From positions 248,001 to 312,000 of the forward strand of contig NZ_CP081299.1 in assembly GCF_019711195.1 (NCBI RefSeq): 64,000 nucleotides of DNA. The letters run 5' to 3'. This stretch comes from Dyadobacter sp. NIV53. Its GTDB lineage: Bacteria > Bacteroidota > Bacteroidia > Cytophagales > Spirosomataceae. The notes under the pieces were generated by a model. That model did no database searches and was not told the DNA's origin. It saw nothing but the letters and a program-made list of their open reading frames with translations. This document shows, in pieces, positions 42,871 to 54,200 of this stretch (within the stretch, counting starts at the first letter, position 1; every line of letters starts with the position of its first letter). A program made the translations under genes and the position numbers.

Positions 42871-44350
42871 AAATTCCATTCCATCCATTACAAATGTATC
42901 TGCTTTTCCATCGCTACCCAGTTCAAAACGACAGGTTGTTTTCCCGTTCCATGCTTTCTCAAAAGTGGCACTGAAAGTGTCGTAATGCCAATGTGACAAT
43001 GTTGCTTTTAGAAAATCATTCATATTAACCACAATCGCATTACCATTTACCGTCACATCCGCATTTCCATATAACGGACTGAAATACTTTCCGGCATACT
43101 GTTGCAAAGGCAATGAAGGTGAAGTATCCGGTACTCGTTTGGCTTGAAAATCTGCTTTGCGCTTTTTTCCCTCATTAGCCAGTTTCGAATACAATGATTT
43201 AAACTCAGCATTCCAGTCACGGGTTTCGCCAAGTGCAAACCAATCGAATGTTTTGTACATCAAAACATGACGTACTTCTGCATGGTCATAATTGCCAAAA
43301 ATATATACACCCAGTTTTTCATCCGGAATTTGCCCGGTTATTGCAGTTAAACCAGACAAACTTCCTGTATGAAAATTGATTTTTTTGCCCTTGTAATCGT
43401 GCTGATACCATCCCAGGCCATAAGTACGCCAGTTGGGTTTCAGGATTTCCATCGTAGGATATTCCTCTTCCGGAAAGAAAGTCTGTGGTTTAAATATTTC
43501 CATCCATGTTTCCGGTTTTAATAAACGTCCGCCACTGTATTTACTGCTGTCAAGCATGCAGATTATCCATTTGCTCATGTCATCCGCATTGGACCAAACT
43601 GCACCAGCCGAGCCAATTTCACTGTCCCCGCCATATTCAATCACCCGAATGGTATCGTTTATTTTAAAATGAGGACGGGTTACGTTGTCACCTTTGATTA
43701 ATCTGCGTTTTGGCGCGGTAGCCGCCATTCCCAATTTGTCAAATATCCTTTCCTGAATCACCTCTGACCACATTTTACCTGTTAATCTTTCAATGATTCT
43801 TCCAGCCGCCGAATACATAATATTCTGATATTCGAATCCCGCACGAAAGGCATAAGAAGGCTTTACCAGCTGCATTCTCCTGAACATTTCATTGGCTGGA
43901 ATGGTCATGACGCCGGTAAAAAAATCAGTACCACCTACCCCAGTATCATGAATCAATAAGTCACGTATTGTAAGGGCACGTGTAACATACGGATCATATA
44001 GCTGTAACTCAGGCAAATATTTATATACAGGATCACTCCAATTGATCTTCCCTTCATCAACCAGCATACCCATTAAAGCAACGGTCATCGCTTTTGTAGT
44101 TGATGCACATGCAAATAAAGTCTGCGTATTTACAGTTTCCTGTTTACCCAATTCCCTGACTCCATAGCCTTTTTTAAAAACAACCTGATTGTCTTTTACT
44201 ACTAGTAATCGAAAGCCCGGGAACATCCCATTCCTTTCGGACCTTTTCAACATAATTATCGAATTCCTGAATCTGTTTCGGCGTAACTTTTTTCTGAGAA
44301 TAAACAGTGCACGATCCTAAGGCCAAAAGAATTATTAGTAATGATTTCAT
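42853..44350 (-). CDS. Secreted serine beta-lactamase-like hydrolase (frameshifted)
   Basis: Class C beta-lactamase/PBP-like fold: nucleophile motif SxxK in ACASTTKAMTVALMG, Tyr/Asn region FEYQNIMYSAAG and HTG near residue 310 (KINFHTGSLSG). A signal-peptide start at 44350 (MKSLLIILLALGSCTVYSQ) leads to QEFDNYVEKVRKEWDVPGLSI, then goes out of frame; the main frame (from 44253) resumes at LVVKDNQVVFKKGYG. Removing one base near 44204-44208 joins them as DVPGLSILVVKDNQ. Unlike the other shifts here, this one is not in a homopolymer. The enzyme may be a D-Ala-D-Ala peptidase or esterase; not a proven beta-lactamase. Confidence 0.83.
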
Positions 44351-44398
44351 ATTTAGCGGGTTGTCGTTGTTAATGCGTATGGCTGGAATAAAAAGCGG

Positions 44399-44668
44399 TC
44401 ATAAATTGCACCGCTCCATTACGGCTATGGGAAACATATTACGGGCCTTCAAACCGACCCGTTTTCCTGATTCCGGATGGATAGCTGACAACCCTGCTTT
44501 TCCTTTTGCCAATTCGGCAATCTGCCCCGGTTCATTTTCCAGTCGCCGGGAAACAACATCAGAGCTGATATCCGCTGATTCTGTTTGTAAAAATCCTGAT
44601 ACCTGAATTCCGGAAAATATACCAATCTGGCAAATTTTGATTTTTTTGAGTAAGGTTCCTCTGGTCAT
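44399..44668 (-). CDS. Possible small protein, 89 aa (doubtful)
   Basis: An 89-codon frame with an ATG start (MTRGTLLKKIKICQIGIFSG), mixed residues and an ending LKARNMFPIAVMERCNL. It lies upstream of the serine hydrolase on the same strand, 49 bp away. A competing plus-strand frame (44307-44606) looks worse. I do not recognise the product; it may be non-coding. The 44669-44877 gap has nothing else. Confidence 0.3.
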   Translation of the reverse strand: MTRGTLLKKIKICQIGIFSGIQVSGFLQTESADISSDVVSRRLENEPGQIAELAKGKAGLSAIHPESGKRVGLKARNMFPIAVMERCNL

Positions 44669-44877
44669 AATTCTTATTAAATCTTAAAAATATTCAATAC
44701 GCAATGTGTCAATTTTCAACACTCAAAATCTCAAAACATTGAATGTAATTTTGTCGATGGAACGAATATTCATAATCATTGCTATTTTATATGACATGAT
44801 AAATAAGCCTGAATTCACTGAAAAATGACATATTTAACATTGATTATTGGGCATAATTTACCAAAAAGAATTAGTTA

Positions 44878-46065
44878 TCAGGAAATCAAACCCTCAAGCG
44901 CCTGTTCCAGATCGGCAATCAGATCCTGAACATTTTCTATTCCTACTGAATAGCGTATCAGGCTTTCGGGGATTCCCATCAAAGCGCGTTGTTCTTCGGT
45001 AAGCTCTACATGGCTTGTTGTTTTTGGAGGACCGGCCAATGTACTCACCGATCCCAGACTCGCAGCAAGGTGAACCAGTTTTAGTTTGGGTAAAAATGCT
45101 TTGACGGTTTCATAATTTCCTTTTAGAGCAAAACTTAACACACCACCAAAACCAGACATCTGCTCTTTCGCGATGTCGTAGCCGGGATGCGATTTAAGTC
45201 CGGGATAAAAAACATCCTCAACCGCAGGATGAACTTTAAGATAATTTGCAATAATCAAAGCCGACGCATTCTGGCGTTCAATTCTTAATTCCAGCGTTTT
45301 CATTCCGCGAATGATCATATAAGCAGGATCAGCCTGTAAACTGGCACCCGTAATTTCACGGTACTGAAATACCTTTTTTACCAGTCCCGCACTTCCGCAA
45401 AGCAGTCCGCCCATTGCATCCGAATGCCCGCAAAGGAACTTTGTTGCACTATGAATGACCAGATCAGCACCCAGCAAAAGCGGATTCTGATTAATAGGTG
45501 TTGCAAATGTATTGTCAACAACCACAATCGCTCCTACCTGATGAGCTGCCAGTGAAAGTCGCTTAATATCAATTACTTTAAGTGTCGGATTGGTGGGAGT
45601 TTCCAGATAAACAACATCACAGCCTTTGGCTATTTCAATTTCAATCTCCTCATGGTTGCCGGTTTCACAAAGCGTTACAATTACTCCTGCGGGAGGGAGA
45701 AAATCCAGAAAAAGCCTGCTGGCTCCACCATAGGTGTCCTTAATGGAAACGACTCTTTTTCCCGGCCCAAGCAACGCAAATAGGGTATTGCTGATCGCGC
45801 CCATTCCTGTGGCAAATGAAGTAGCGGCCTCTGCACTTTCCAGAAAACGGATTTTTTCTTCCAGTACATGCACAGTTGGATTGGTATTCCGGCTATAAAT
45901 GTAACCATCAGCCTTACCAGTTGCCACAGCATGCCATTCGTCCAGATCGTCGTAAGAAAATGCTACACTACTAATAATTGGGGTTGTGGTGGCACCATTT
46001 AAAAAGCGATCAGTTTCGCCAGCCCAGACGGAAGCGGTCCCTTTTCGGAAATCAGATTCATTCAT
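44878..46065 (-). CDS. Cystathionine gamma-synthase/lyase-type PLP enzyme
   Basis: About 395 residues from the ATG at 46065 (the preceding TTG adds one Met). Cys/Met-metabolism PLP family: YIYSRNTNPTVHVLEEKI, SFATGMGAISNTLFALL, YLETPTNPTLKVIDI, VVVDNTFATPINQNPL and the PLP-Lys in HSATKFLCGHSD (about residue 209). Ending SLIRYSVGIENVQDLIADLEQAL is typical. Members make or break thioether bonds among Cys, homocysteine and cystathionine; the exact activity cannot be fixed from sequence. It fits the sulfur theme but lacks the shared leader. Confidence 0.9.
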   Translation of the reverse strand: MNESDFRKGTASVWAGETDRFLNGATTTPIISSVAFSYDDLDEWHAVATGKADGYIYSRNTNPTVHVLEEKIRFLESAEAATSFATGMGAISNTLFALLGPGKRVVSIKDTYGGASRLFLDFLPPAGVIVTLCETGNHEEIEIEIAKGCDVVYLETPTNPTLKVIDIKRLSLAAHQVGAIVVVDNTFATPINQNPLLLGADLVIHSATKFLCGHSDAMGGLLCGSAGLVKKVFQYREITGASLQADPAYMIIRGMKTLELRIERQNASALIIANYLKVHPAVEDVFYPGLKSHPGYDIAKEQMSGFGGVLSFALKGNYETVKAFLPKLKLVHLAASLGSVSTLAGPPKTTSHVELTEEQRALMGIPESLIRYSVGIENVQDLIADLEQALEGLIS

Positions 46066-46185
46066 CAAATTGCACAGTTAATTATTGAATTGGTAAATAT
46101 AGCGTTTACAGCCTATTACCAACCTTTTCTGCCTCAATTCACGGATGAAATTTCAGATCTTTACATTTTCGTGTCATCCATCAGT

Positions 46186-47136
46186 TTATAAAGTTACTTC
46201 CATTTGAATATTACATCTTTTATAAGGTGAAGTGGCACCTACAATCCGTTCAAAGCCTAGTTTGTGATAAAGATTAATAGCAGGTTTCAACATCGTATTA
46301 CTTTCCAGATAAACCTTTTCAGCACCTAATTCCGTTGCCTTTTGCAGAATTGCCTGTCCCAATAACCAACCTGCATGTTTTCCCTGTGCTTTTGGTGAAA
46401 CAGCCATTTTAGCCAGTTCATAAGTAGTGTCATTCATTTTGATCAGTGCACAGGTTCCAACCGGCTCATCCTGATACAAAGCCATAATAATACAACCGCC
46501 TTTTTCAATAATCTTCTGATCCGGATGATCAAGGGCTTCATAGTCAGAATCTTCCATTGCAAAATAAGTGGTGATCCATTCCACATTAAGCGCCCGGAAA
46601 GCATCGTGGTACTGACTCGAATAATCTACTATTAGTACCTGCTGGCTTTCACGTTTTTTACGCTGCTGCTGCACACGATCAAAAAAACTTTTTTCATCCA
46701 TCAGGTAATTAAGCTCATCCAGCGCTTTCCAGAGGTTGTAATTCATCTGATCCATCATTTCTTCTGCGGCAATTCCTACATCTTCTATCTGATGTTTCAA
46801 CATTGGAAGATACTGAGTGGCCTTTTCGGATAATGTAATAATGGATTTACGTGCGTCATCAGCTGGTTTACTAATCACAATAAAATCCCTTTTATCCATT
46901 TCTTTAATAATCTGGCTTACCGAAGCCTGCGAATGGCCAATGGTTTCGGCCAGCTGAGCAACTGACTGGCTATCCTGCTGTGCCAATGCATAAAGTACCG
47001 GAAACCAGCGGGGCTCGGCTTGCACTCCATACAGTGTATAAATCTTCGCAGCTTCCTGCGTAAAACGTTCGCCAACCTGTCTAAGCCTGCTACCTAATGC
47101 AGTTGGCCCTGTTTTTTGGAAAAAATCTGAATTCAT
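46186..47136 (-). CDS. MarR-type regulator fused to GNAT acetyltransferase
   Basis: 316 residues. The N-terminal winged helix (about 1-145) has PVLYALAQQDSQSVAQLAETIGHSQASVSQIIKEMDKRDFI. A C-terminal GNAT domain (about 165-315) has AKMAVSPKAQGKHAGWLLGQAIL (acetyl-CoA loop) and YLESNTMLKPAINLYHKLGF. This fusion is common in several phyla; the acetylated substrate is not known. A perfect palindrome lies just upstream, suggesting autoregulation. Confidence 0.92.
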   Translation of the reverse strand: MNSDFFQKTGPTALGSRLRQVGERFTQEAAKIYTLYGVQAEPRWFPVLYALAQQDSQSVAQLAETIGHSQASVSQIIKEMDKRDFIVISKPADDARKSIITLSEKATQYLPMLKHQIEDVGIAAEEMMDQMNYNLWKALDELNYLMDEKSFFDRVQQQRKKRESQQVLIVDYSSQYHDAFRALNVEWITTYFAMEDSDYEALDHPDQKIIEKGGCIIMALYQDEPVGTCALIKMNDTTYELAKMAVSPKAQGKHAGWLLGQAILQKATELGAEKVYLESNTMLKPAINLYHKLGFERIVGATSPYKRCNIQMEVTL

Positions 47137-47145
47137 AAGTATTTA

Positions 47146-47159
47146 CATAAGTACTTATG
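47146..47159. promoter_or_regulatory. Palindromic operator for the MarR-GNAT gene
   Basis: CATAAGTACTTATG is a perfect 14-bp palindrome 10 bp upstream of the start codon, and the half-site CATAAGTA recurs at 47134-47141 overlapping the start. It is well placed for repression by the MarR domain. Confidence 0.65.
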
Positions 47160-47251
47160 CAAATATATAAAAATTTACTGTTTTTTTTATTTCATTTTTG
47201 TAAAATCCTAAATATGGAAATAAATTGGGTTGGAAAAGATTAAATAATTTT

Positions 47252-48064
47252 TTACTTACACATCCAGGTTATTGCAGAAAATCTATAAGCATCATCCGTG
47301 ACATTTCCAGCTGTATCATATTGCAAATTGAATTTAATATCAGTCAAAACTTGTGTTCCATAAGTAACTATCCGTCTGACTTTGTTATTATTGGAAAATA
47401 TATTTGGTGTATCTTCTATAGTTATGAAAAAGAGGTAATACAGTTGCTTATAAGTATTAACCTGCGCATCATAAAAATATTCATAGGTATAATCTGTATC
47501 TGAAACCATTCCTTTTGGGAAAACATGTGGTTTTTCAATAATTATATTCCCCAATGAATTATACTCAAACTCACTAGTATGACTCCTAGAAAAATCACCG
47601 TTCTCTTCTTTAAACCAACGCGTTAATGATGTAGGTTTGTTAGTGTTCGAGCCGTATTTAAATTCAATTCGCCATGCTTCATAAGTACTTAATGTAGTAT
47701 CTGTATAATTTCTCGTTCTTTCAAACTTTCTAATCACATTAACTCCTTTAATTCCATATTCAAATTTCGTTTCCTGAAAACTCCTGCCATCCAAGTCAAT
47801 TTTGTGAATTGTAGCAAGTTTTCCATCTTTATAATCGAATTTTTGATAAGGGATTGGCTCAAATCCTGCTAAAATTATGAATCTATTAGTTAATAAACCG
47901 TTTGAATCATAAGTCAAAGAATAGGCTCTATTGTTATTGATAAATGAAGTAACCTTACACTTTCCTGATAATAGATCGTTTTCATCAATTTGAATCTCTG
48001 ATTCTTTACAAGCAAAAACGATAAGAATAATGGAGAAAATACTTAAAAAGAATTGATATTTCAT
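47252..48064 (-). CDS. Hypothetical lipoprotein, 270 aa
   Basis: MKYQFFLSIFSIILIVFACKES is a lipoprotein signal with lipid-Cys19. The mature part is beta-rich with repeated Y/F-x-Y units (SLTYDSNGLLTNRF, PYQKFDYKDGKLATIH, EFEYNSLGNIIIEKP, YTYEYFYDAQVN), like RHS/YD-type or DUF4595-type lipoproteins of Bacteroidota. It is unusually AT-rich. The flanking gap 48065-48324 is AT-rich with no visible gene. Confidence 0.75.
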   Translation of the reverse strand: MKYQFFLSIFSIILIVFACKESEIQIDENDLLSGKCKVTSFINNNRAYSLTYDSNGLLTNRFIILAGFEPIPYQKFDYKDGKLATIHKIDLDGRSFQETKFEYGIKGVNVIRKFERTRNYTDTTLSTYEAWRIEFKYGSNTNKPTSLTRWFKEENGDFSRSHTSEFEYNSLGNIIIEKPHVFPKGMVSDTDYTYEYFYDAQVNTYKQLYYLFFITIEDTPNIFSNNNKVRRIVTYGTQVLTDIKFNLQYDTAGNVTDDAYRFSAITWMCK

Positions 48065-48324
48065 TTAAGGAGAGATTTTAAACTGACGTTTTTATTAACT
48101 TAAATAAAGGTAATATTATATTCATCAAAGTACATTGTATATTTTAGCTACAAGAACATTCTAGCTTAACAAAGGACTTTATGATAATCCTTTAATCGGT
48201 TTCTTAATATCCACCATATTTTATTAAATAAGAAAACAAGACTAATACAAGTTATAGAATATGTGATAAAGGATGGCTTTGAAGTATAAAAAATAGCTAC
48301 AGGAATTATTCCCGGCAGCTATTC

Positions 48325-49467
48325 CTAAACTTTCAAAAATAACTTATTGCGGTATAAAAAATAAAGAAAAACAAGCTCAATGATTACTACAGAAACCGCC
48401 TTTAACAAAACACTGACCGGTTCAGTAGTAAATTCGATAAGCCCTCCAAAGATAAAATCTGCTGTTGTCGCAAAATTAACCACACCTTCAACCGCCATAT
48501 AAATTACAATAGAATTCATGCCAATCAGCAGAAAAGGAAATGACCACTTTTTCCAACCCAAAACATCAATGATCAGGTAAAATAAGGCAAAAAATGCTAT
48601 GCTCCATCCACCTACAAATAATACAAATGAACTCGTCCATAAGCGTTTATTGATGGCAAAATACATATCCCAAAGTAATCCTGTTACTATTAAAACTACC
48701 GCCGCGAGTAGCAAAAAATATACTTTTTTAAGCGGAAAATAACGTTGGTTTTTCATAAATGTACCTGTAAAAACTCCCAGTAATCCGGTTGCAATTGCGG
48801 GAATAGTTGATAAAATACCCTCCGGATCGTGCACTTTGCTATGTAGTCTTCCAGGAAGGAAAAGCCGGTCAATATAGGATTCCAGTGAGCCTTCCATGGT
48901 TAAAACACCGGCACCAAAACCAGGGACGGGAATAAAAACCATAACAACCCAATAACCGAGCAGTATACCAAAGAACCAGATGAGCTGTTTTTGCAGATCA
49001 TTGTTCAGATAAATGATCCCGGCAAAAAACCATGCAATGCCAATTCTTCCTAAAACACTGGCAAAACGCGTGTTTCCAAATCCATTAAATTTCAAAAGAC
49101 CGTTTACAACCAACCCCAGAAATATCAGAATCATTGTCCTCCGGATCATGGATTTATATACTTCCCTTTTTACCTTAACCGGTAATTCCCAGGGATTGGT
49201 AACATTGGCAGCCATGAGTTTTTTCTGAAAGGAAAAAGGCATGGATACACCGGAAATAAATAGAAAAATCGGGAAGATCATGTCGTAAAATGTACACCCG
49301 TTCCATACCGTGTGGTGCAGCTGTGCGGACATCCATATCAAAGCCGGCCATTGTGTAGTTTCTGCCAGTGCATGCATAATATGCTCGCCACCAATGATCC
49401 AGAACATATCGAAACCACGAAGTGCATCCAGAGAAACAAGGCGAACTGAGCCTGAATTTTTAATCAT
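48325..49467 (-). CDS. NagX-like acyltransferase (DUF5009), membrane protein
   Basis: About 380 residues from the ATG at 49467 (MIKNSGSVRLVSLDALRGFD); a longer frame to 49524 starts at TTG and is unlikely. Ten or so membrane helices. The start SLDALRGFDMFWIIGGEHI, then YDMIFPIFLFISGVSMPFSF, is typical of the heparan-alpha-glucosaminide N-acetyltransferase/NagX family, which acetylates glucosamine-type sugars or transports GlcNAc. It lies just downstream of the second SusC/SusD pair (same strand), so it may serve that system. A terminator (49573-49627) separates them. Confidence 0.85.
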   Translation of the reverse strand: MIKNSGSVRLVSLDALRGFDMFWIIGGEHIMHALAETTQWPALIWMSAQLHHTVWNGCTFYDMIFPIFLFISGVSMPFSFQKKLMAANVTNPWELPVKVKREVYKSMIRRTMILIFLGLVVNGLLKFNGFGNTRFASVLGRIGIAWFFAGIIYLNNDLQKQLIWFFGILLGYWVVMVFIPVPGFGAGVLTMEGSLESYIDRLFLPGRLHSKVHDPEGILSTIPAIATGLLGVFTGTFMKNQRYFPLKKVYFLLLAAVVLIVTGLLWDMYFAINKRLWTSSFVLFVGGWSIAFFALFYLIIDVLGWKKWSFPFLLIGMNSIVIYMAVEGVVNFATTADFIFGGLIEFTTEPVSVLLKAVSVVIIELVFLYFLYRNKLFLKV

Positions 49468-49572
49468 AATTTGGTTTCCATTATTGACACAATGAAGAAG
49501 GCCATTCAAAAAAACGGCTAACAAAATAAGAGCTTAGAAATAGGGAAATGTTAAGAATTCAGGAATAAAAGC

Positions 49573-49627
49573 TGTCTTAAAATGCCATCACACTTTGAAA
49601 AGCGCAGTTTGACAACATTTTAAGACA
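49573..49627 (-). terminator. Terminator after the second SusD gene
   Basis: 12-bp arms TGTCTTAAAATG (49573-49584) and 49616-49627 with a 31-nt loop, followed on the minus strand by AGCUUUUAUU. It lies 15 bp past the SusD stop. Confidence 0.6.
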
Positions 49628-49642
49628 TTTTTTAGAGTTATA

Positions 49643-51253
49643 TCAATACCCCGGATTTTGTGTAAGGGCAGGATTAAGAAGCAAAGCTGAATTTGGAATA
49701 GGGAAAATGCGTTTGTTTATATCGGCATCCGTTTTATAACCCCACTTGCCTTCAAATTTCCCAAAACGGATCATGTCATTTCTGTGCCACATTTCAGAAG
49801 CAAATTCGCGGGTTCTTTCTCCAAAAATTGCTTCCAGGTCCACGCTGGTAAATGCTGCTGCATTTCTCGCAGTACGAACTGAATTTACCAGTGACAGCGC
49901 GGTAGCTCCCAAAGTCGCTGCTCCGCCTCTTTGAATTGCTTCAGCTTTCATCAAAAGCGCATCAGCATATCGGAAAACAGGCACATCATTATTCTGGTTT
50001 CTATTCAGGGATGTAGCGTCAGGATGAAATTTGATATTTCTGTAACCCATGTTCCAGGCCAGTTCGTCATTACCAACATCAAAAGAAGCAACATCCTGTC
50101 TTAAAGTCACTTCCGGTGTAATATTGATCTGATACGTGTATGGAGCCGCAGGGTCAGAACCAGCATAAAACTGGTCGTAACCCTTTTTGGTAGTGGTAAC
50201 GGTCACCGGTTTTCCATCATCGTAAAATTGTAATCCAGTGAGCCATTCTTTATTTCTGATATCGTTGGCATCATTGAAATACTTGTAAAATTCGGGCAGG
50301 GTACTCACAGCTGCATCCGGCGTAAACGGCATTTTAAATTTTGCGACCATACCTCTAGGCACATCATACCGGGAGTGAAGATTGGTAGCCCGGAAAGGAA
50401 AACTGTTGGCTGCTGTGGCATCAAATGGAATGGCAAAAACGAATTCTTTCATTTGTGGCCCGTTATCCGGATAGAACATCTGAAGATACGTAGCGGCAGG
50501 TTCCAGAGAAAATTTGCCGGAACTGATTATAGCATCACAAGCAGCGATACAATCTGCATTACGCGCAGTCCCTGTGTAAATCTCTGAGTTCAGGTACATT
50601 TTGGCAAGTAACGAATAGGCCAGGTATTTTGTAGGACGGCCATAGGTTGAAATACCAACCACATCACTTAAGGCAGGAAGCGCCGCATTGATTTCTGTTT
50701 CAAGAAAAGCAAATACTTCTGCACGTTTCGCATTTGGATGCGCGCTGTAATCTCCGTATGTGGTGATAATAGGCACATTTCCAAAACTATCCATCATCCA
50801 GAAATAAGCCAGTGCACGAACCATTTTCAGTTCTGCCAATGTCTGGCTTTTTGATGCTCCTTCCGGCATATTGGTTTCCAGTATGGAAAGCGATTGATTT
50901 ACAGTACCGATAATTGTACTTAACCAGGTCCAGTTACCGGTTACGGTGCTGTGGTCCTTTGTCCAGGTATGTAAATGCAAATCCTTGAACTCTGCACCAT
51001 TATACCAGTTTCCGCCTTTTGCGGGAAATATCGCTTCGTCAGTACTTAACGTCTGCAGGTGAAAAAATTCCACTGAAATATTACCACGCAGGGCTACATA
51101 GGCAGGCCCGGCTGCACTGATAAACTGTGCATCACTGGTAGGAAATACGTCTGGCGTTAATTCAGAAGTTACCGGCACATTCAGGTCATGGCACGAAACC
51201 AGCGTGGCAAGTGCGGCAGCAGATAAAATTGTCTTTATATATGACTTTCTCAT
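49643..51253 (-). CDS. SusD/RagB outer-membrane lipoprotein
   Basis: 536 residues. Lipobox near residue 21 (ALATLVSCHDLNVP). SusD features: LAELKMVRALAYFWMMDSFGNVPIITTYGDYS, RPTKYLAYSLLAKMYLNSEIYTG, and C-terminal FRYADALLMKAEAIQRGG with GERTREFASEMWHRNDMIRFG. Surface glycan-binding partner of the STN-SusC gene, 18 bp upstream. Confidence 0.94.
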   Translation of the reverse strand: MRKSYIKTILSAAALATLVSCHDLNVPVTSELTPDVFPTSDAQFISAAGPAYVALRGNISVEFFHLQTLSTDEAIFPAKGGNWYNGAEFKDLHLHTWTKDHSTVTGNWTWLSTIIGTVNQSLSILETNMPEGASKSQTLAELKMVRALAYFWMMDSFGNVPIITTYGDYSAHPNAKRAEVFAFLETEINAALPALSDVVGISTYGRPTKYLAYSLLAKMYLNSEIYTGTARNADCIAACDAIISSGKFSLEPAATYLQMFYPDNGPQMKEFVFAIPFDATAANSFPFRATNLHSRYDVPRGMVAKFKMPFTPDAAVSTLPEFYKYFNDANDIRNKEWLTGLQFYDDGKPVTVTTTKKGYDQFYAGSDPAAPYTYQINITPEVTLRQDVASFDVGNDELAWNMGYRNIKFHPDATSLNRNQNNDVPVFRYADALLMKAEAIQRGGAATLGATALSLVNSVRTARNAAAFTSVDLEAIFGERTREFASEMWHRNDMIRFGKFEGKWGYKTDADINKRIFPIPNSALLLNPALTQNPGY

Positions 51254-51271
51254 GATAGCTTAATTTTTAAA

Positions 51272-54200
51272 TCAGAATGATACATTCACTCCCAAAAGGA
51301 AAGTTCTTGTTTTTGGATAGAAGTTATTGGAATCCACACCTGGCGCAAGTCCGCCCTGATTAATTTCAGGATCCACACCGTTATATTTGGTAATAACAAA
51401 CAGGTTATTTACCGAAGTGTAGACACGAAGATTTTTGATGCCAGAACCCAGCTTTTTGAAATTGTAAGCCAAAGTCGCATTGTCAAATCTCAGGTAACTG
51501 CCGCTTTCCACAAAACGTGAGGAATACTGATAGGAATTATAATCAGCCATGGACTCATTACCGGCATCCACAAGAATATTGGTGTACTGAGCCGTATTTG
51601 GCCTGAACAGATCCGCGCGGGTTGCATTGAAAATTTTGTTTCCGAAAGCTCCACGAAGAAATATATTCAGATCTAAATTTTTATACCTGAAACTATTCGA
51701 CCATCCTGCAAGTAATTTTGGCTGTGCATTTCCAATGTATTTGTAATCAACACCGATTGAAGGAGTGGTTGTAAGCTGGCCATCCCCGCCAACAAATTGC
51801 GAAACCCCGGCTTCATTTTTACCAGCATATTGCAGTGAGAAAAATTGTCCCAAAGGTTTTCCTGCTTTCAGGATTTCAAGTGAATGGCTCGATTGTCCCA
51901 AACCTTCCGGATTAGCCAGAAGTACTGAATCACCACCTGCAAAAAGCGGGTTGGTAAGACTTGTAACGGTGTTTTTATTGTGGGCAAGATTCAAACCTGT
52001 TGTCCAGTGAAAAGGACCTTTATCAAAAACAACCGCGTTCAGGCTCAATTCAACTCCCTTGTTATTGATGCTGCCGCCATTCGTTGTAATTTTTCCGGTT
52101 GGCACGAGAATCGGGTCTACGCTGTAAGAGTAAATCATACCCGTTGTATTTTTATTATACAATTCCAGCGTACCGCTTAATTTTCCGTCCAATACCGCAA
52201 AGTCCATTCCGACATTGCTGGTTGCTGTTTTTTCCCATTTCAGATCAGCGTTTGCAGCCTGTGTCGGACCCAATGCAGCAGTAAGGCTTCCATTGTAATA
52301 ATATGTACCAAGGCTTCCCGATAAAAACTGGGTTGTATATGCACCAAATCCGGTAGCATTACCCGTAACTCCATAACTACCACGTAGTTTCAGCTCATTA
52401 AAAACTTTCTGGCCCGACATAAAACCTTCTTCAGTAATTCTCCACGCAGCACCCACAGAAGGGAAATATCCCCATTGGTTATTTTCCCCGAAAACAGAGC
52501 TTCCGTCTCTTCTTACAGAACCTTGTACCAGATACTTGTTTTTATAATTGTAGTTAAAACGCGCAAAATCTGAAATCAAACGGGTTTGCTGATAAACTCC
52601 ATCCGCTCCGAAACCGATCTGAAAGCCGGATACACCATAAGGATTACTCAGGGCAAGGTTGTTGTAGCTGATATTATCAACCGGTAAATTACTGGTAGTA
52701 ACCTGAAAACCTTCCCCGATAATGTTGTCCTGCCATGAATAACCAACAACAGCATTTAAGGTATGATCCCCGAATTCTTTATTCCAGGTAAGGAAAGTTT
52801 CAAGAATTTTGCTGGAATTTGTAAAAGAACTTCTGTTAGCCTGTCCGTTTGCACCAAACGATTGCTGGGTATGATATCCTAATCCCGGTTCAGGATTATC
52901 ATACATATTGTTGTAATTATCGGTAAAATACTTGTTAAAATAAGTACCACCTAACGAAGTCGTATTCAGATAAGAAAGATTCAGGTTGTAAGTCAGGCCA
53001 AAAGGCAATTTAACTTCGGTAGTAAAGCTGCCAGTCAGATTATTGGTTTTGGTACTGTTCTCACTGTTATTGATCATTGACACCGGATTGTAATAATCAG
53101 TATGGTCCAGATTCTCAAAATAACTTCCATCATCGTTTTTGATCGGCGAAACCGGCAGGTATAAAGCAGATTGAAGCAACACTGTATTACGGAAAGGAAT
53201 ATCATTCGACCTGCTGTTTGAATTCGTTACCGTAAGCCCGAATTTCAATTTATCCTTCAAAGCATATTGCTGTATTGACAAGCGGCCAATGAATCGTTTT
53301 AAAGAACTGTTCAGCAAAATACCTTCCTTATTTACATAGTTTAAACTTGCACTGTAAGAGCTATGTTCAGCACCACCACTGAAAGAAATATTGTGGTTGG
53401 TAGATACAGCCGTTTTTCTCTGCACCGCTGACTGCCAGTCTGTATCAGCACCCAGATCATCTTTTGGAGCAAGTCCTACACTGTTTTTATCCAGAAAAGC
53501 ACGAAGTTGTGCCCCACTCATCATATCCAGTTTATTGGAAACTTTTTCTATACCCACATACCCATTGTAGGATATTTTCATTTCACCTTTTTTACCTCTT
53601 TTGGTTGTAACCATAATTACACCATTGGCAGCGCGGTTACCATATATGGCCGTTGCAGCAGCATCTTTTAGAATGTCTATCGATGCAATGTCGTCTGGGG
53701 CAATTGTTGAAATATCGGCACCAGGAATGTTGTCAATAACATAAAATGGGCCTTGCGAACTGTTGATTGTAGACGCACCACGCAGAATAACCGCAGCAGG
53801 TTTGTTAGGATCGCCGCTTGCCGTGATATTCAAACCTGGAACTTTACCCTGTAAAAGCTGGCCAACATCCGTGATCGCCCCTCTGTTCATTTCCTCTGCT
53901 TTCACGGTTGTAACAGCACTGGTAAGTGTCTTGCGCGACTGACTGCCATAACCGATCACAGCGACTTCACCCAGAGTAGTATTGCTTTCAGACATGGATA
54001 CGGTTATGCTGCTTTGCTTGCCAACCAAAATTTCTTTTGTAGTAAACCCAATGTATGAAAATACCAGAAAATCTGTATCCGAAGCGCTGATTGTAAAATT
54101 ACCGTCCGTATCTGTTGTCGTTCCGAGTTTACTTGCTTTCACCATTACAGTTACACCAATCAGTGGCTTTCCGTCGGAGCCTAGTACCTGGCCTTTAATA

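Noticed and set aside
44307..44606. 99-codon plus-strand ORF
   Set aside because: It runs over the signal peptide of the serine hydrolase on the other strand and shows no family features.
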